Positions 53,929 to 64,000 of a DNA stretch of 64,000 nt are shown piece after piece. The translations under genes and the position numbers were made by a program. This DNA is from Calamus simplicifolius. Lineage: Eukaryota; Streptophyta; Magnoliopsida; Arecales; Arecaceae. The notes beneath the pieces were generated by a model that saw only the letters and a program-made list of their open reading frames with translations, was not told the origin of the DNA and did not search any database. Location of the stretch: the NCBI GenBank assembly GCA_900491605.1, contig UESW01004825.1, forward strand, positions 62,001 to 126,000, written 5' to 3'. The number at the start of each line of letters is the position of its first letter. Positions within the stretch are counted from its first letter, which is position 1.

Positions 53929-54976
53929 CTCCAATTGAAAAAGAAACAAAACAATAATTCCCCATCCCTCAACCTCAAGCCGCGATGAACCCACCTGATT
54001 CATACCATACCTATTCTTTATGTTAATAATATTAAAATCTAATATTTTACTAATTTATGATTCAAACAGATATAATTAATAACTATTTATTTTACATAAA
54101 TAATATTAATTTATTATTTATATTATTTTCACATGTATTATTACTACTACTACTATTGCTATCATTATTTATTATTTATTTATGATTATGATTTATTTAT
54201 TTATTTTATGAATTATACAAAATTTATATAAAATCTAAAAATATTATTATCAAACTTTCAAATAAATAAAATAATGTGTCATAATTCATTTGCATGTTAA
54301 TAGCATATATAAAAACAGTATCTAAACATATACAAATATTTTATTCAGAAATTACATAAGTTAATAATTTACTAAATTAATTACTCATGATAAATGGCTT
54401 ACTTATCTTCTATCGCTAATCCATACGTCCAAATCAATTTTCTAAGCTTCTAACACCTACAACATAATATTTTATATTTTAATTTTTAAAATCAGGATGT
54501 TAGAGTGGCTCCTAAACTCTACCCAATCTAGTATAGTCCAGTATGAAGCATTTTGTACCAAAAATTAGTACCATTTTGGCATTAGACTAGTATAGTCCAG
54601 TATGAAGCGTATTGTACCGAAACAATGGTGTACCAATCATTCCATACTGAATCAATGATGTACTGATTAGGTGAACTGGAATGTTCTAATTTATAAACCG
54701 CTTCATATCAAGCCAAATATGAGGTTGGTGTGAGGTTGATATGAGGCTAGGCTATATAAAATGGCTGGTTTGGGGTGGTACCGGGCCTGTATTGTTTTAA
54801 AATGATGAACTATATTAGTTCCACATTGGTACGGTTTAGTATGCCCATACCGAGCAGTTCAGAATGGTTCAACATGCCTTGCTTGCATACTTAGAGATGC
54901 CAATGAGGAGATGGATGATCTTCCTCGGAAGGATGTATGTAACAGCTAGCATGTGGGATCTACTCTACCATGAGAG
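53929..54976. repeat. Repeat R, right part, copy 1 (partner 57,519-58,650)
   Basis: Directly repeated at 57,519-58,650. This copy lacks about 90 bases found in the partner near 57,545-57,640. It contains AT-rich sequence with tta/tac runs and phrases such as 'agtatagtccagtatgaagc'. At the right end the partner is interrupted by the Copia-4 LTR, so the true end is not known. Here the sequence runs into the CAMTA intron. Confidence 0.7.
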
Positions 54977-55204
54977 TAACTTCTTGAAACCTTTTTGCTA
55001 AATATTAGGGAAGTAATTGTTTGAGTTCCAGAACACATATTGAAACCTTGTGTTTCATAACTGAGATTGATAAGATTCAAAGAATTTTTTTCTATCAGAC
55101 ATTCAGTTTGCATTTGTGCTATATATAGTATTTAAACTTGCATTGGCATATTGTAATTTTATTCGTGCCTGTTTGTGTATATTGACATAAAAGAATACAT
55201 GCAG

Positions 55205-55924
55205 GTCCTCGTTGTTGGACACTTCAGTGAACCATATGAACATCTAACAACATCCAATATCTATTGTGTCTTTGGTGAGAAGCATGCTGCTGCAGAGATG
55301 ATTCAATCTGGTGTCTACCGCTGTAGTGCAATGCCACACCCACCTGGCACGGTGACTTATTTCATGACTTTGGATGGCTATACGCCCATCAGCCAAGTTT
55401 TGAGTTTTGATTATCCTTCAGTGCCAAGTGTTCATTTGAATGGAGGGGTTACTTCATCAGAAGATGATGATGACAAGCTAAAGTGGAAAGAATTTCAGGT
55501 GCATACAAGGCTTGCTCATTTGCTTTTCTCTACAACGAACAATATTTCCATTCGATCCAGTAGGACACAGACAAAATCCCTGAAGGAAGCAAAAACATAT
55601 GCATTAGTCACCTCTCCTTTAATCGAAAAGGACTGGATGAATCTCCTCACATTAAGTGGCAGCATTGAAGCCTCACATGTACCAGCTACTAGAGACTTGT
55701 TTGAGCTGGTTTTGAAAAATAAGTTGCAAGAATGGCTTTTGGAGAAGGTAGCTGAAGGTTGTAAAACAATTGAACATGATAGTCAAGGTCAAGGAGCCAT
55801 CCACCTGTGTGCTATTTTAAAGTATGCATGGGTTGTTCCTTTATTTTTCTTGTCAGGCATGTATTTGGATTTTCGAGATGCTTCTGGCTGGACGGTGTTG
55901 CATTGGGCAACATATTTTAAGAGG
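55205..55924 (+). pseudogene. CAMTA (calmodulin-binding transcription activator) exon fragment
   Basis: CAMTAs are nuclear factors that bind CGCG-type boxes and calmodulin. The exon starts after an acceptor (atacatgcag/gtcc) and reads LVVGHFSEPYEHLTTSNIYC, then IQSGVYRCSAMPHPPGTVTY and LDGYTPISQVLSF, an IPT/TIG domain (about residues 1-80 of the exon). A linker follows, then EWLLEKVAEGCKT, QGAIHLCAILKYAWVVPLF and LDFRDASGWTVLHWATYF, the start of the ankyrin repeats. A donor (aagag/gtataa) follows at 55,925. The frame is open for 240 codons, so it may be under constraint or recently copied. The CG-1 DNA-binding exons, remaining ankyrin repeats and IQ motifs are not in the window. It could be one exon of a gene with very long introns rather than a pseudogene. 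Confidence 0.7.
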
Positions 55925-56000
55925 TATAATATCTTCAATATTAAAATTCAATTTAGAAGATGCAAATTTCTTTTCTGTTAAATGTTCTCTATGGTTTTAA

Positions 56001-57481
56001 CTAAAGTTCTCCATACCAAGAACTAGAATCATTTTAGTATCGGATCAGTACTGTTCTATACAGGTTATAGCAGATCAGACTAGTATGGTTTGGTATGGAC
56101 AGTGATATATATTGATCAGGTGGAATAGGAGGCCCCAACTCATGAACTGTCACAAACCGAATGGTTTAGTATGGTTTGGTATGTTGTTATGAGGTCGGTA
56201 TATGCGGTTTGCCTTTCGCACCAAGTCGAGAGGTTGAATCATCTCAGTTCTAGACTGGTTTGTTTTGGTTCACCCCCTGGACCTCTCGATTCAAGATGAT
56301 TTGGCATACCCTGATTTTAACATTTAGGCCAAAGGTCTTCAGTTGAAAAAAAAAAAGAGAGAAGATTTGGATGTCTTGTCGCATCTTAGTACATTTATTG
56401 ACTTGTCCCTTCTGATACACAGGATATAGCCATGCAAAATGACCCATGCAAAGGTTCCAACAAATTTCGACTTTGTTTGGATCTTTGAAGGGGAAGGAAA
56501 GAGTAAAAATAAGGAAATGGATAAAAGGAAAAGGAAGGGTTGTTCTTCCTCTCTTGTTTGGAAAGGATGGAAGAAGAAAGAAATGTAATATCAATAATGT
56601 TGTTTGAATGGAGGGAGAAGAAAAGAAGGGAAAGAGTTATGTGATAATTATATTCCTTTAGAACAAGAATGAACCGAAAGAATGAAAGAATGAAGAATAG
56701 AAAATAAAGAAATATTTTGGTCTTCCAATAAAGTATGACTTAAACTTTTTCTCCTTCCCCAGCTTACCCTCCGATTTGGGGGTTAACAAATTTACCCTCA
56801 TTGAGAGGAAAAGAAGGGGAACTAGTTACTCCCATTTCCTTCCCCCTCTTTCTTTCATCCTCCTCCCAAACAAGGTAACTTATAATCTTTCTCCTCCTTT
56901 TCCTTCCCCTCCCCTCCATTCCCTTCCATCCAAACAGACCCTGAACGGTCCCAACAAATTTAAAACTTTAAGTATCAAGAGTTCAGTTCCTTCGGAGAGG
57001 GAATGTAGCCAAAATCACCCATGCTATGCAAAAGCATATAGAGAATATGGCATGTATAGGTGTAATAACAAGAAGGGAATGGCTTTTTATATTAGAAACC
57101 AGTGGTATTTACAGGTTGTGGATCTATTTATCCCTCCTTTGATGGCTTGAGGATCCAAAATGTGCGATGAGAGCACCATTTAGTCTATGCTGCATCACAA
57201 TAATTGACAATGCAGCTGTAGCTATTTAAATTAAATGTCTTGAGTAGACATAAATTCTATCCTATAAACAATATAATCATATCAATGACTGGATTCTATG
57301 TTAGAAAATCAGTTCCATATGTGACTATTATACAACATGATAGCATTATTGACAACCTTGTGCATGTTGTGGATGAAATTTTAAATGACTCAACCAAGTT
57401 ATAGATCATCATGATTAATCTGAATGCAGTTCAGATGCCTCAAATGTTTGACTATTAGTTTGCACCCTTTTTTCTCCTTTT
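56001..57481. repeat. Repeat R, left part, copy 2 (partner 11,597-13,064)
   Basis: Same start (ctaaagttctccatacc) and content as 11,597-13,064, including the MITE-like insertion. It is followed without a gap by the right part (57,519-58,650), so 56,001-58,650 is the only copy in which both halves are joined. Confidence 0.75.
56468..56946. mobile_element. MITE-like insertion inside repeat R (copy 2)
   Basis: Flanked by ggttccaacaaattt (56,453-56,467) and ggtcccaacaaattt (56,947-56,961). The interior is the same as in 12,057-12,530, so it was already present when R was duplicated. Confidence 0.5.
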
Positions 57482-57518
57482 CCATAATTGGTCAATGCCC
57501 CGCTCAAAGCTTAATTTC

Positions 57519-58650
57519 CTCCAACTGAAAAAGAAACAAAACAATAATTAAAGAAGATGAGAAAAAATTGATGAAAGAGGGGAAAAAAAATTCTAGATCT
57601 GGCCATGTTTCTCTTCCCTCTGCCACTAGTCGTCTTCAATCCTTCTCCCCACCCCTCAACCTCAAGCTGCCATGAACCCACCTGATTCATACCATACCTA
57701 TTCTTTATGTTAATAATATTAAAATTCAATATTTTTACTAATTTATGGTTCGAACAGATATAATTAATAACTATTTATTTTATATAAATAATAATTTATT
57801 ATTATATTATTTTCACTTATATTACTACTACTACTATTGCTATCATTATTTATTTATTTATTTATGATTATGATTTATTTATTTATTTTATGAATTATAC
57901 AAAATTTATCTAAAATCTAAAAATATTATCAAACTTTCAAATAAATAAAATAATATGTCACAATTCATTTGCATGTTAATAGCAGATATAAAAATATCTA
58001 AACATATACAAATATTTTATTCAGAAATTACATCAGTTAATAATTTACTAAATTAATTACTCATGATAAATGGCTTACTTACCTTCTATCGCTAATCCAT
58101 ACATCCAAATCAATTTTCTAAACTTCTGATACCTACAACATATATTTTATATTTAATTTTTAAAATCAAGATGTCAGAGTGGCTTCTAAACTCTACCCAA
58201 TCTAGTATAGTCCAGTATGAAGCGTTTTGTACCAAAAATCAGTACCATTTTGGCATTAGACAAGTATAGTCCAGTATGAAGCATATTGTACCCAAACAGT
58301 GGTGTACCAATCATTCCATACCGAATCAATGATGTATTGATTAGGTAAACTGGAATGTTCTAATCTATAAACCACCTCATATTGAGCCAAATATGAGGTT
58401 AGTGTGAGGTTGATATGAGGCTAGGCTATATAAAATGGCTGGTTTGGGGTGGTACCGGGCCCGTATTGTTTTAAAATGATGAACTATATTAGTTCCACAT
58501 TGGTACGGTTTAGTATGCCCGTACCAAGCAGCTCAATATGGTTCAATCTGCCTTGCTTGCATACTTAGAGATGCCAATGAGGAGATGGACGATCTTCCTA
58601 GGAAGGATGTATGTAAGAGCTAGCATGTGGGATCTGCTCTACCATGAGAG
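57519..58650. repeat. Repeat R, right part, copy 2
   Basis: Partner of 53,929-54,976. It ends at the Copia-4 LTR after 'ctaccatgagag'. Confidence 0.75.
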
Positions 58651-60764
58651 TGTAAGGAGAAACAACCTCCAAGGCATGCATATTTTAATAATTTTGATAA
58701 CAATTATCAATGCGAAAGCTTAAAGATTAAATATTAATCTATCTAACATGCATCAAGATCATATCTTTGCCTTATACTATAGGATCATTTGATCTAAATT
58801 ATGCATATAAATAAAATCATCAAGATCATATCTTAATCTTCAAGATAAGAAGTCATACTACTTGTCTTGAAGTCTGCCTTAAGATATAGGGATCATATCA
58901 CTTACCTTAAGAATAATTCATAAATCCTTTGTGCTCTGCAGCCGTTCAATTGTCCGACCTCTAGTATCGTCCACGTGAAGTCTCCGAATGATCGGATTCC
59001 CGGGAGTGCTAGCTCGCAAAAAAATAGCTTTGCTGATCTTGAATCCTCCAACTTGAATCTTCTTCTAGGATCCACCAAACTTTTGCTAACATCAGAATCA
59101 CACCAGGATTTTCTGTTCTAACTCTTTAGAATTTTAATCCATAATATATCGTTATTGTTAATCTGGTGAAGAATGTCCTCTAATTTATAGGCTCAATTTA
59201 GCCTTTAGCCCATTGAATTCTAACACTTAGAATTCTGACGTTTGGTGAAAACCAAAGACATGAACTCTAACGCTTAGAATTCCAACATTGATGCTTGGTG
59301 AAAACCTATGAATTCTAACACTTAGAATTCCAACATTTTGTTAATTCTGACGTTCCATGAAAATGAAAGAGATATGAATTCTAACACTTAGAATTGGTTG
59401 GTTCAAAGAGGTACATTAATTCCATATGAATTCTAACACTTAGAATTCCAACGGAAACCATTTGGAGAAGATTAAGTTAATACATTAAATTCTGCATGAG
59501 AATTTAATCTCTCATGAGTTGAGATTTTAGCTATCTCATTATGTGAGATCCTTATGCAAGAAAACTATTTTCACACATGGGGTTTAGCTTTAGGTTTTGG
59601 TTTAAGCTGATTTGAATTTATTGGATTGAACCTACATAGATCATGATCCTAGCCCAAATCAAATTTGGCTAGTCCTGAATCTATTTAAATCCAAATCAAG
59701 TCTAATTTCAAATCAAGATTTGAAATTGATTAGTCCTTCTAATAGACTTAAACCTAATTGAATCTTATTCACTTGTACTTAACCCAATTGAGATAATTCA
59801 ATCAATCAAATTGATTAATTAAATCATATACAATTCTTAATCGTTGATCAGCAAATAGATCATCCTAGAAAACTTCAATGCGTGTGACTCTCTAAGTTAG
59901 AACAAAAGCCGATAGCATAGGAACAACTTTTTATACTAATCGATGTGCCCATCTAGCAATGGAACCCGACGTCCGGATAGGTCAAAGAGTTGCTGAGCAA
60001 ACTCCAAGAACCCTAAGAAATAGTTACCGTATAATTCATCCTTTTGACCATAAATGCTAAGGATGGCTTAAGAGCCTGTCAACTCTAAACAGCAAATCCA
60101 TAAAGTGATTTCAACTTTAGTGATCATGTAACCTTCACATGAAGTGCCTTGGCCAAGGTTTTGCTAAATTGAAACACAAGCATTTCTCCTTTTAATAGGA
60201 TAGGTCAAATTCCATCTTGATCCATAACTGACTACCATAAGTACTTGACTGCACCCAGTAACCTTTCGTAGCTGGATTAAAAATTCAAGTGGTCCGGTAC
60301 CTAAGTACAATGAGTTACTTGCAAGTCATCGATTGTGATCTTTAGGTCTGAAGGATACTTATACCCATATCTTCTCGGATTAACTTATGACAGCAGAGTA
60401 TCCAAAAATGAGTCACGTTCGGTGAAATGTACTCCTACACTTTCACCTGTATGCATACCAGTGTCTCTACACTCCTTGGTTAAGAGGATAACCAACAAAT
60501 ATGATATACAATATCCTATAATTGATAGTACTATGGCGCTGTCATAGTATATCATTTGGTCACGAACTCTTTTGAGGATCTTCAATGATAAATCCTTCTT
60601 TATTATAAAAGAAGATCATGAGGACTTCATTACTATTAGGAGTCTTAAGAAGATGTTCTTGTAATGAATAAACTGCCATATAACTTTTATTAATATATCA
60701 ATTTATATGTAATTTACATTAGCACAATCATCAAATGATTGGCTTTAGGATACAATTCCCAACA
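58651..60764 (-). repeat. Copia-4 3' LTR
   Basis: 2,114 bases, plus-strand tgtaaggaga...ttcccaaca. Next to it aactcccacttagcc (60,765-60,779) is the complement of the polypurine tract. Small reading frames inside it have no family features. Confidence 0.85.
59212..59456. repeat. Repeated near-palindrome gaattctaacacttagaattc
   Basis: Six copies of a 21-base imperfect palindrome (gaattct...agaattc; one with gaactct and gctt variants) within 245 bases of the Copia-4 LTR, separated by 20-45 bases with 'ggtgaaaacc' phrases. Confidence 0.9.
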
Positions 60765-60779
60765 AACTCCCACTTAGCC

Positions 60780-61490
60780 TAAAGCCACTCATTACAGTAT
60801 CTAATACCCATCTTCAACTTATAGTCGTCAAACTCCTTGATGCTAAGTGCTTTAGTAAATGGGTCGCCTAGGTTTTTCTTTTCGTCAATCTTCTGAAGAT
60901 TTATGTCACCTCGTTCTACAATCTCTCGAATAAGATGAAACCGACGCAGTATGTGCTTGGTGCACTGATGTGCTCATGGTTCTTTTGCTTGAGCTATGGC
61001 ACCAATGCTGTCATTGTACAATAGGACTAGTCCATCTATGGAAGGTGCCACTCCAAGCTCGGAGATGAACTTTCATAGCCACACAGCTTCTTTCACGGTA
61101 TCTGATGTAGCGATGTACTCTGCCTCGCACACTGAATCTGCCACTGTATGTTGCTTGAAACTTTTCCAACAAACAACTCCATCATTTAGGATAAACACGA
61201 AACCTAACAAACTTTTGCTATCATCATGATTTGATTGGAAACTGGAATAAGTATATCCAACAAGCTTCAAATTAGACTCTCCATAAACTAACCACTGGTC
61301 CTTAGTATTTCTCAAATATTTAAGGATTGTCTTAACAACTTGCTAGTGTTTTTCACCTAGATCAGATTGGTATCTACTCACTACTCCTAGTGAGTATGCT
61401 ACGTCTGGTCTTGTACATGTCATGGTATACATAATTGATCCCAATGCCGATGCATATGGAATTGGACTCATACGTTCTCTTTCATTAGGA
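60780..61490 (-). pseudogene. Copia-4 RNase H (broken)
   Basis: 61,315-61,073 in minus sense reads LKLVGYTYSSFQSNHDDSKS, LGFVFILNDGVVCWKSFKQH and VCEAEYIATSDTVKEAVWL, the copia RNase H. The usual Asp of the GYTDSDF motif is changed to YSS, which would damage the active site. Flanking parts (60,780-61,070 and 61,320-61,490) match in other frames. Confidence 0.85.
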
Positions 61491-61491
61491 G

Positions 61492-62460
61492 TTATTGGAC
61501 AATGCTTCTTAGAAAGATGAATTCATGGCCTATCGAAAGATAGCTTTTCTTGGAATTCTCCATGCTAAACCTCTTTAGCATTGTGTCAATGTACGTAGAT
61601 TGGGATAGACCAAGCATCCTCTTAAATCTATATCTATAAATCTTCATCCCTAGGATGTAGGATGCTTCTCCTAGATCTTTCATGGAGAATTGTGATGTTA
61701 ACCATGTCTTTATTCCTTGTAATGCAGGGATATCATTTTCGATTAAGAGAATATCATCCACATATAATACAAGAAATATAATAACATAACCGTTAGCCCA
61801 TTTATAGATGCAAGGTTCTTTTTTATTCTTAACGAAGCCATAAGATTTGATCACATTATCAAATTGTATGTTCCAACTCCTAAATGCTTGCTTAAGTCCA
61901 TAAATAGACTTCTGTAGCATGCACACTTTAGACTGGTCTTCAGATATAAAACCTTCAGGTTGTATCATATACACCTGTTCTTCTAAATTACCATTTAGAA
62001 AAGTGATTTTAACATCCATCTGTCAAATCTCATAATCTAAGTGTGCTGCTATAGCTAGCATAATCCGAATGGATTTCAGCATTGCCACAGAAGAAAATGT
62101 TTCATCATAGTCAATACCATAACGTTGACAATACCCCTTGGCAACCAGATGTACTTTGTAGGTCTCTACCTTACCGTCTGCACCTCTTTTCCTCTTGAAA
62201 ACCCACTTACACCCTATGGGTTTTATCCCTTCGGTGGATCAACTAATATTCATACATTATTGTCCTTCATGGAATCAAATTCAAATTTCATGGCATCAAT
62301 CCATTTATCAGTGTCAGTCCTTTGCATAGCATCCATATAGATGGTCAGATTCTCATTGTTCTCATTGAGCTCAATAAGATCCTCATTCTGGACTAAAAAA
62401 CCTAAGTATCTATCCGGTTGATGTTGTACTCAACCAGATCACCTTAATGGTGCATCTAAA
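61492..62460 (-). pseudogene. Copia-4 reverse transcriptase (broken)
   Basis: 62,019-61,492 is open: MDVKITFLNGNLEEQVYM, SIYGLKQAFRSWN and the catalytic LYVDDILL at residues 85-92. The N-terminal part (62,020-62,460) lies in other frames, with KLVAKGYCQRYGIDYDE-like text readable on the minus strand near 62,100-62,160. It is followed upstream by the linker to integrase. Confidence 0.88.
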
Positions 62461-63420
62461 ATGAGTTTTGAGTTTGATCTAATCAACTTAGATTCTAAGG
62501 GTTCAAAGGTTTGTGTTGTTCCTTCTACTTGATGAACTTCCTTAACTTCAATATTAGAGCCATTTGTTCCTTCCCTAAGAAACTCCTTTTCAAGAAAAAT
62601 GGCTCTATTACTAATGAACAACTTTTATTCTTCAATATTGTAGAAGTAATATCCTTTGGTTTCTTTTGGATAGTCGATAAAAAAATACTTGTTAGATTTG
62701 GGTTCAAGTTTGTCTTATTTTGCACGTTTCACATAAGCTGGATACCCCCAGACTCTCAGATAGGTGATAATTGATTTATGTCCATATCACATCTCATGTG
62801 GAGTTTGAAAACAGACTTACTTGGAACCTTATTGAGAATATGACAAGCTGATTCTAATGCATATCTCCAAAATGATATTGGCAAGCTTGCAAAACCCATC
62901 ATGGACCGAACCATGTCTAACAGGGTTCGATTCCTTCTTTCTAACACACCATTATGTTGCCGTGTTCCTGGAGGAGTCTATTAGGAGAGAATCTCATTCT
63001 CCCTTAGATATATCATAAAGTCATTTGAAAGGTATTCTCCTCTTTGATCTGATCAAAAGGTCTTAATACATTTTTCTGTTTGTTTTTCTACTTCTTTATG
63101 ATATAGTTTGAACATTTCAAATGACTCAGATTTATGTCTCATAAGATAGACATAACCGAACCTAGAAAGGTCGTTTGTAAAAGTAATGAAGTAGTAATAT
63201 CTACCTTTGGCACAAGTGCTCATTGGTCCACATACATAAGTATGTACTAGACCCAATAGCTCTTTGACTCTTTCACCTTTTTAGTAAAAGATGACTTGGG
63301 CATTTTACCAAGAAGACAGGATTTACAGGTAGTTAATGATTCACAATCATCAACTCGAAGGATGCCCTCCTGGGTTAACCTGTTTAATCTGTTCTTATTG
63401 ATATGACCCAACCGATGGTG
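62461..63420 (-). pseudogene. Copia-4 integrase (broken)
   Basis: In minus sense: GAG-pre-integrase-like part near 63,300-63,420 (LTQEGILRVDDCES region, CKSCLLGKMPKSSFT-like), core start GLVHTYVCGPMSTCAKGRYYYFI at 63,250-63,190, FTNDLSRFGYVYLMRHKSESFE, then LERRNRTLLDMVRSMMGFASLP (62,945-62,880) and WRYALESACHILNKVPSKSV. Short C-terminal fragments lie at 62,774-62,470. Frame breaks at about 63,050 and 62,950. Confidence 0.85.
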
Positions 63421-63446
63421 CCAAAGATAAATATCTGTGACATCAG

Positions 63447-63824
63447 TTATTCTAGGGCACTTCTTGATTTGTACACTATATTTACATGTTGTGATAATAT
63501 ATAAATACCATTAGATAAATGCCCAGTCATTACAGTGACTCCATTCCTAATGATATTCAAAGTAACATCCTTTATTGAAATTTCATAATGACTTTTGGCC
63601 AGAAGGCCTATAGAAATTACGTTCAACAAGAATGTTGGGCAAAAATGATAATCATTTAGTACGATGACATTTCTATTGAAAAATATTTCAAAAACTCCTA
63701 ATGCCAGAACTGGAACTAATCTTCCATCGTCGACATTAAGGAATCTTTTATTGTCCTCAAATCTTCTAGTGACCTGTAGTCCCTGCAATGAATTGCAAAT
63801 ATTAAAGGGACTCCTGGTATCCAA
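63447..63824 (-). pseudogene. Copia-4 protease, active-site Gly changed
   Basis: Open for 125 codons. The active-site region reads LD-TRSPFNICNSLQGL, where this lineage normally has D-T-G-S; the Gly is Arg here, and a TGA lies just upstream of the Leu-Asp. The rest (LNVDDGRLVPVLALGVFEI, HFCPTFLLNVISIGLLAKS, LSNGIYIL) is well kept and leads into the GAG-pre-integrase part. Confidence 0.8.
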
Positions 63825-63879
63825 TACTCAGGTCTGATTATCATATATAGAAAAATTACAAGGTGTTATCATATAAATA

Positions 63880-64000
63880 CCTTGTTGAGCAACATCTTGC
63901 CCCTTTTTCTTCTTTGGCCTGTTTGGATCAAGTATGGCAATGTAAAGAGGATTGTTCCTCTTTCAGTGCCCTTGCATCTTGCAATAAAAGCATTCAGCTT
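63880..64000 (-). pseudogene. Copia-4 gag C-terminus with zinc knuckle (partial)
   Basis: At the window edge the minus strand reads KAECFYCKMQGHWKRNNPLY, a CCHC knuckle whose last Cys is changed to Asn, followed by PKKKKGQDVAQQGI. The rest of gag is outside the window. Confidence 0.75.

Larger units (their letters stand above)
58651..64000 (-). mobile_element. Copia-4: Ty1/copia retrotransposon, 3' part (runs off the window)
   Basis: Minus orientation: 3' LTR 58,651-60,764, polypurine tract, then RNase H, reverse transcriptase, integrase, protease and the gag zinc knuckle at the window end. The wording of its pol (SIYGLKQA, LVLYVDDILLI, GLSQSTYIDTMLKRFSM) differs from the SIRE-like copies, so it is another copia lineage. 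The likely target duplication gagag lies at 58,646-58,650; the other side is outside the window. Confidence 0.92.

Noticed and set aside
58538..58723. Frame of 61 codons at the end of repeat R
   Set aside because: The reading crosses into the Copia-4 LTR, so it cannot be an original gene.
60335..60585. Overlapping frames of 66-70 codons on both strands
   Set aside because: Both lie within the Copia-4 LTR and have no family features.

Overview
The window is repeat-dense nuclear DNA of a flowering plant. Evidence for this is nested Ty1/copia and Ty3/gypsy retrotransposons, CACTA DNA transposons, introns with GT-AG borders, a CAMTA exon and a DUF295-type F-box gene. A monocot is likely, because the ribosome-inactivating-protein (RIP) fragments run on into a DUF6598-like segment as in grass JIP60-type proteins. 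A palm would fit, but the sequence alone does not prove it. I find no intact ordinary host gene. Every host-like gene is a fragment or broken. I see no tRNA, rRNA or CRISPR.

Layout. 1-1,427: broken F-box/DUF295 gene (minus). 1,428-4,743: part of a Tat-like gypsy element lying in minus orientation, with an LTR that carries a 13-bp minisatellite and, on the opposite strand, an intron-containing extra ORF. 4,744-8,215: decayed chromovirus-type gypsy gag-pol. 8,221-11,596: 3'-truncated SIRE-like copia element (Copia-1). 11,597-13,064: left part of an unclassified repeat R. 13,075-19,145: tandem array of about 2.2-kb units, each joining a CACTA terminus and CACTA 3' exons to a RIP gene fragment.

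19,146-46,208: one CACTA element (minus), about 6.25 kb without insertions, blown up by two SIRE-like copia elements. Copia-2 is 21,819-32,347 (plus, TSD atatg). Copia-3 is 32,874-43,146 (minus, TSD cagtc). Its TNPA-like gene still reads open across six exons, while its TNPD transposase has lost the catalytic core. This CACTA element itself sits inside the third RIP/CACTA unit, which resumes at 46,209 and ends in an inverted pair of RIP fragments (46,703-47,907).

48,000-53,700: a Harbinger-type MITE, small tandem repeats, a deleted Tat-like gypsy element (49,576-52,483, TSD tatag), and a second, shorter F-box pseudogene. 53,929-58,650: right and left parts of repeat R surrounding a single CAMTA exon (IPT/TIG domain plus first ankyrin segment). 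58,651-64,000: a fourth copia element (minus, different lineage), LTR and most of pol, running off the window.

The order F-box, (R), CAMTA, R, RIP recurs in part on both sides. This suggests that an ancestral segment was duplicated and then filled with transposons. The most unusual parts are the amplified RIP fragments fused to CACTA ends, the RIP inverted repeat, the TNPA gene that stays open despite 20 kb of nested insertions, the extra 3' ORF of the SIRE-like elements, and the palindromic GTCGAC arrays in their LTRs.
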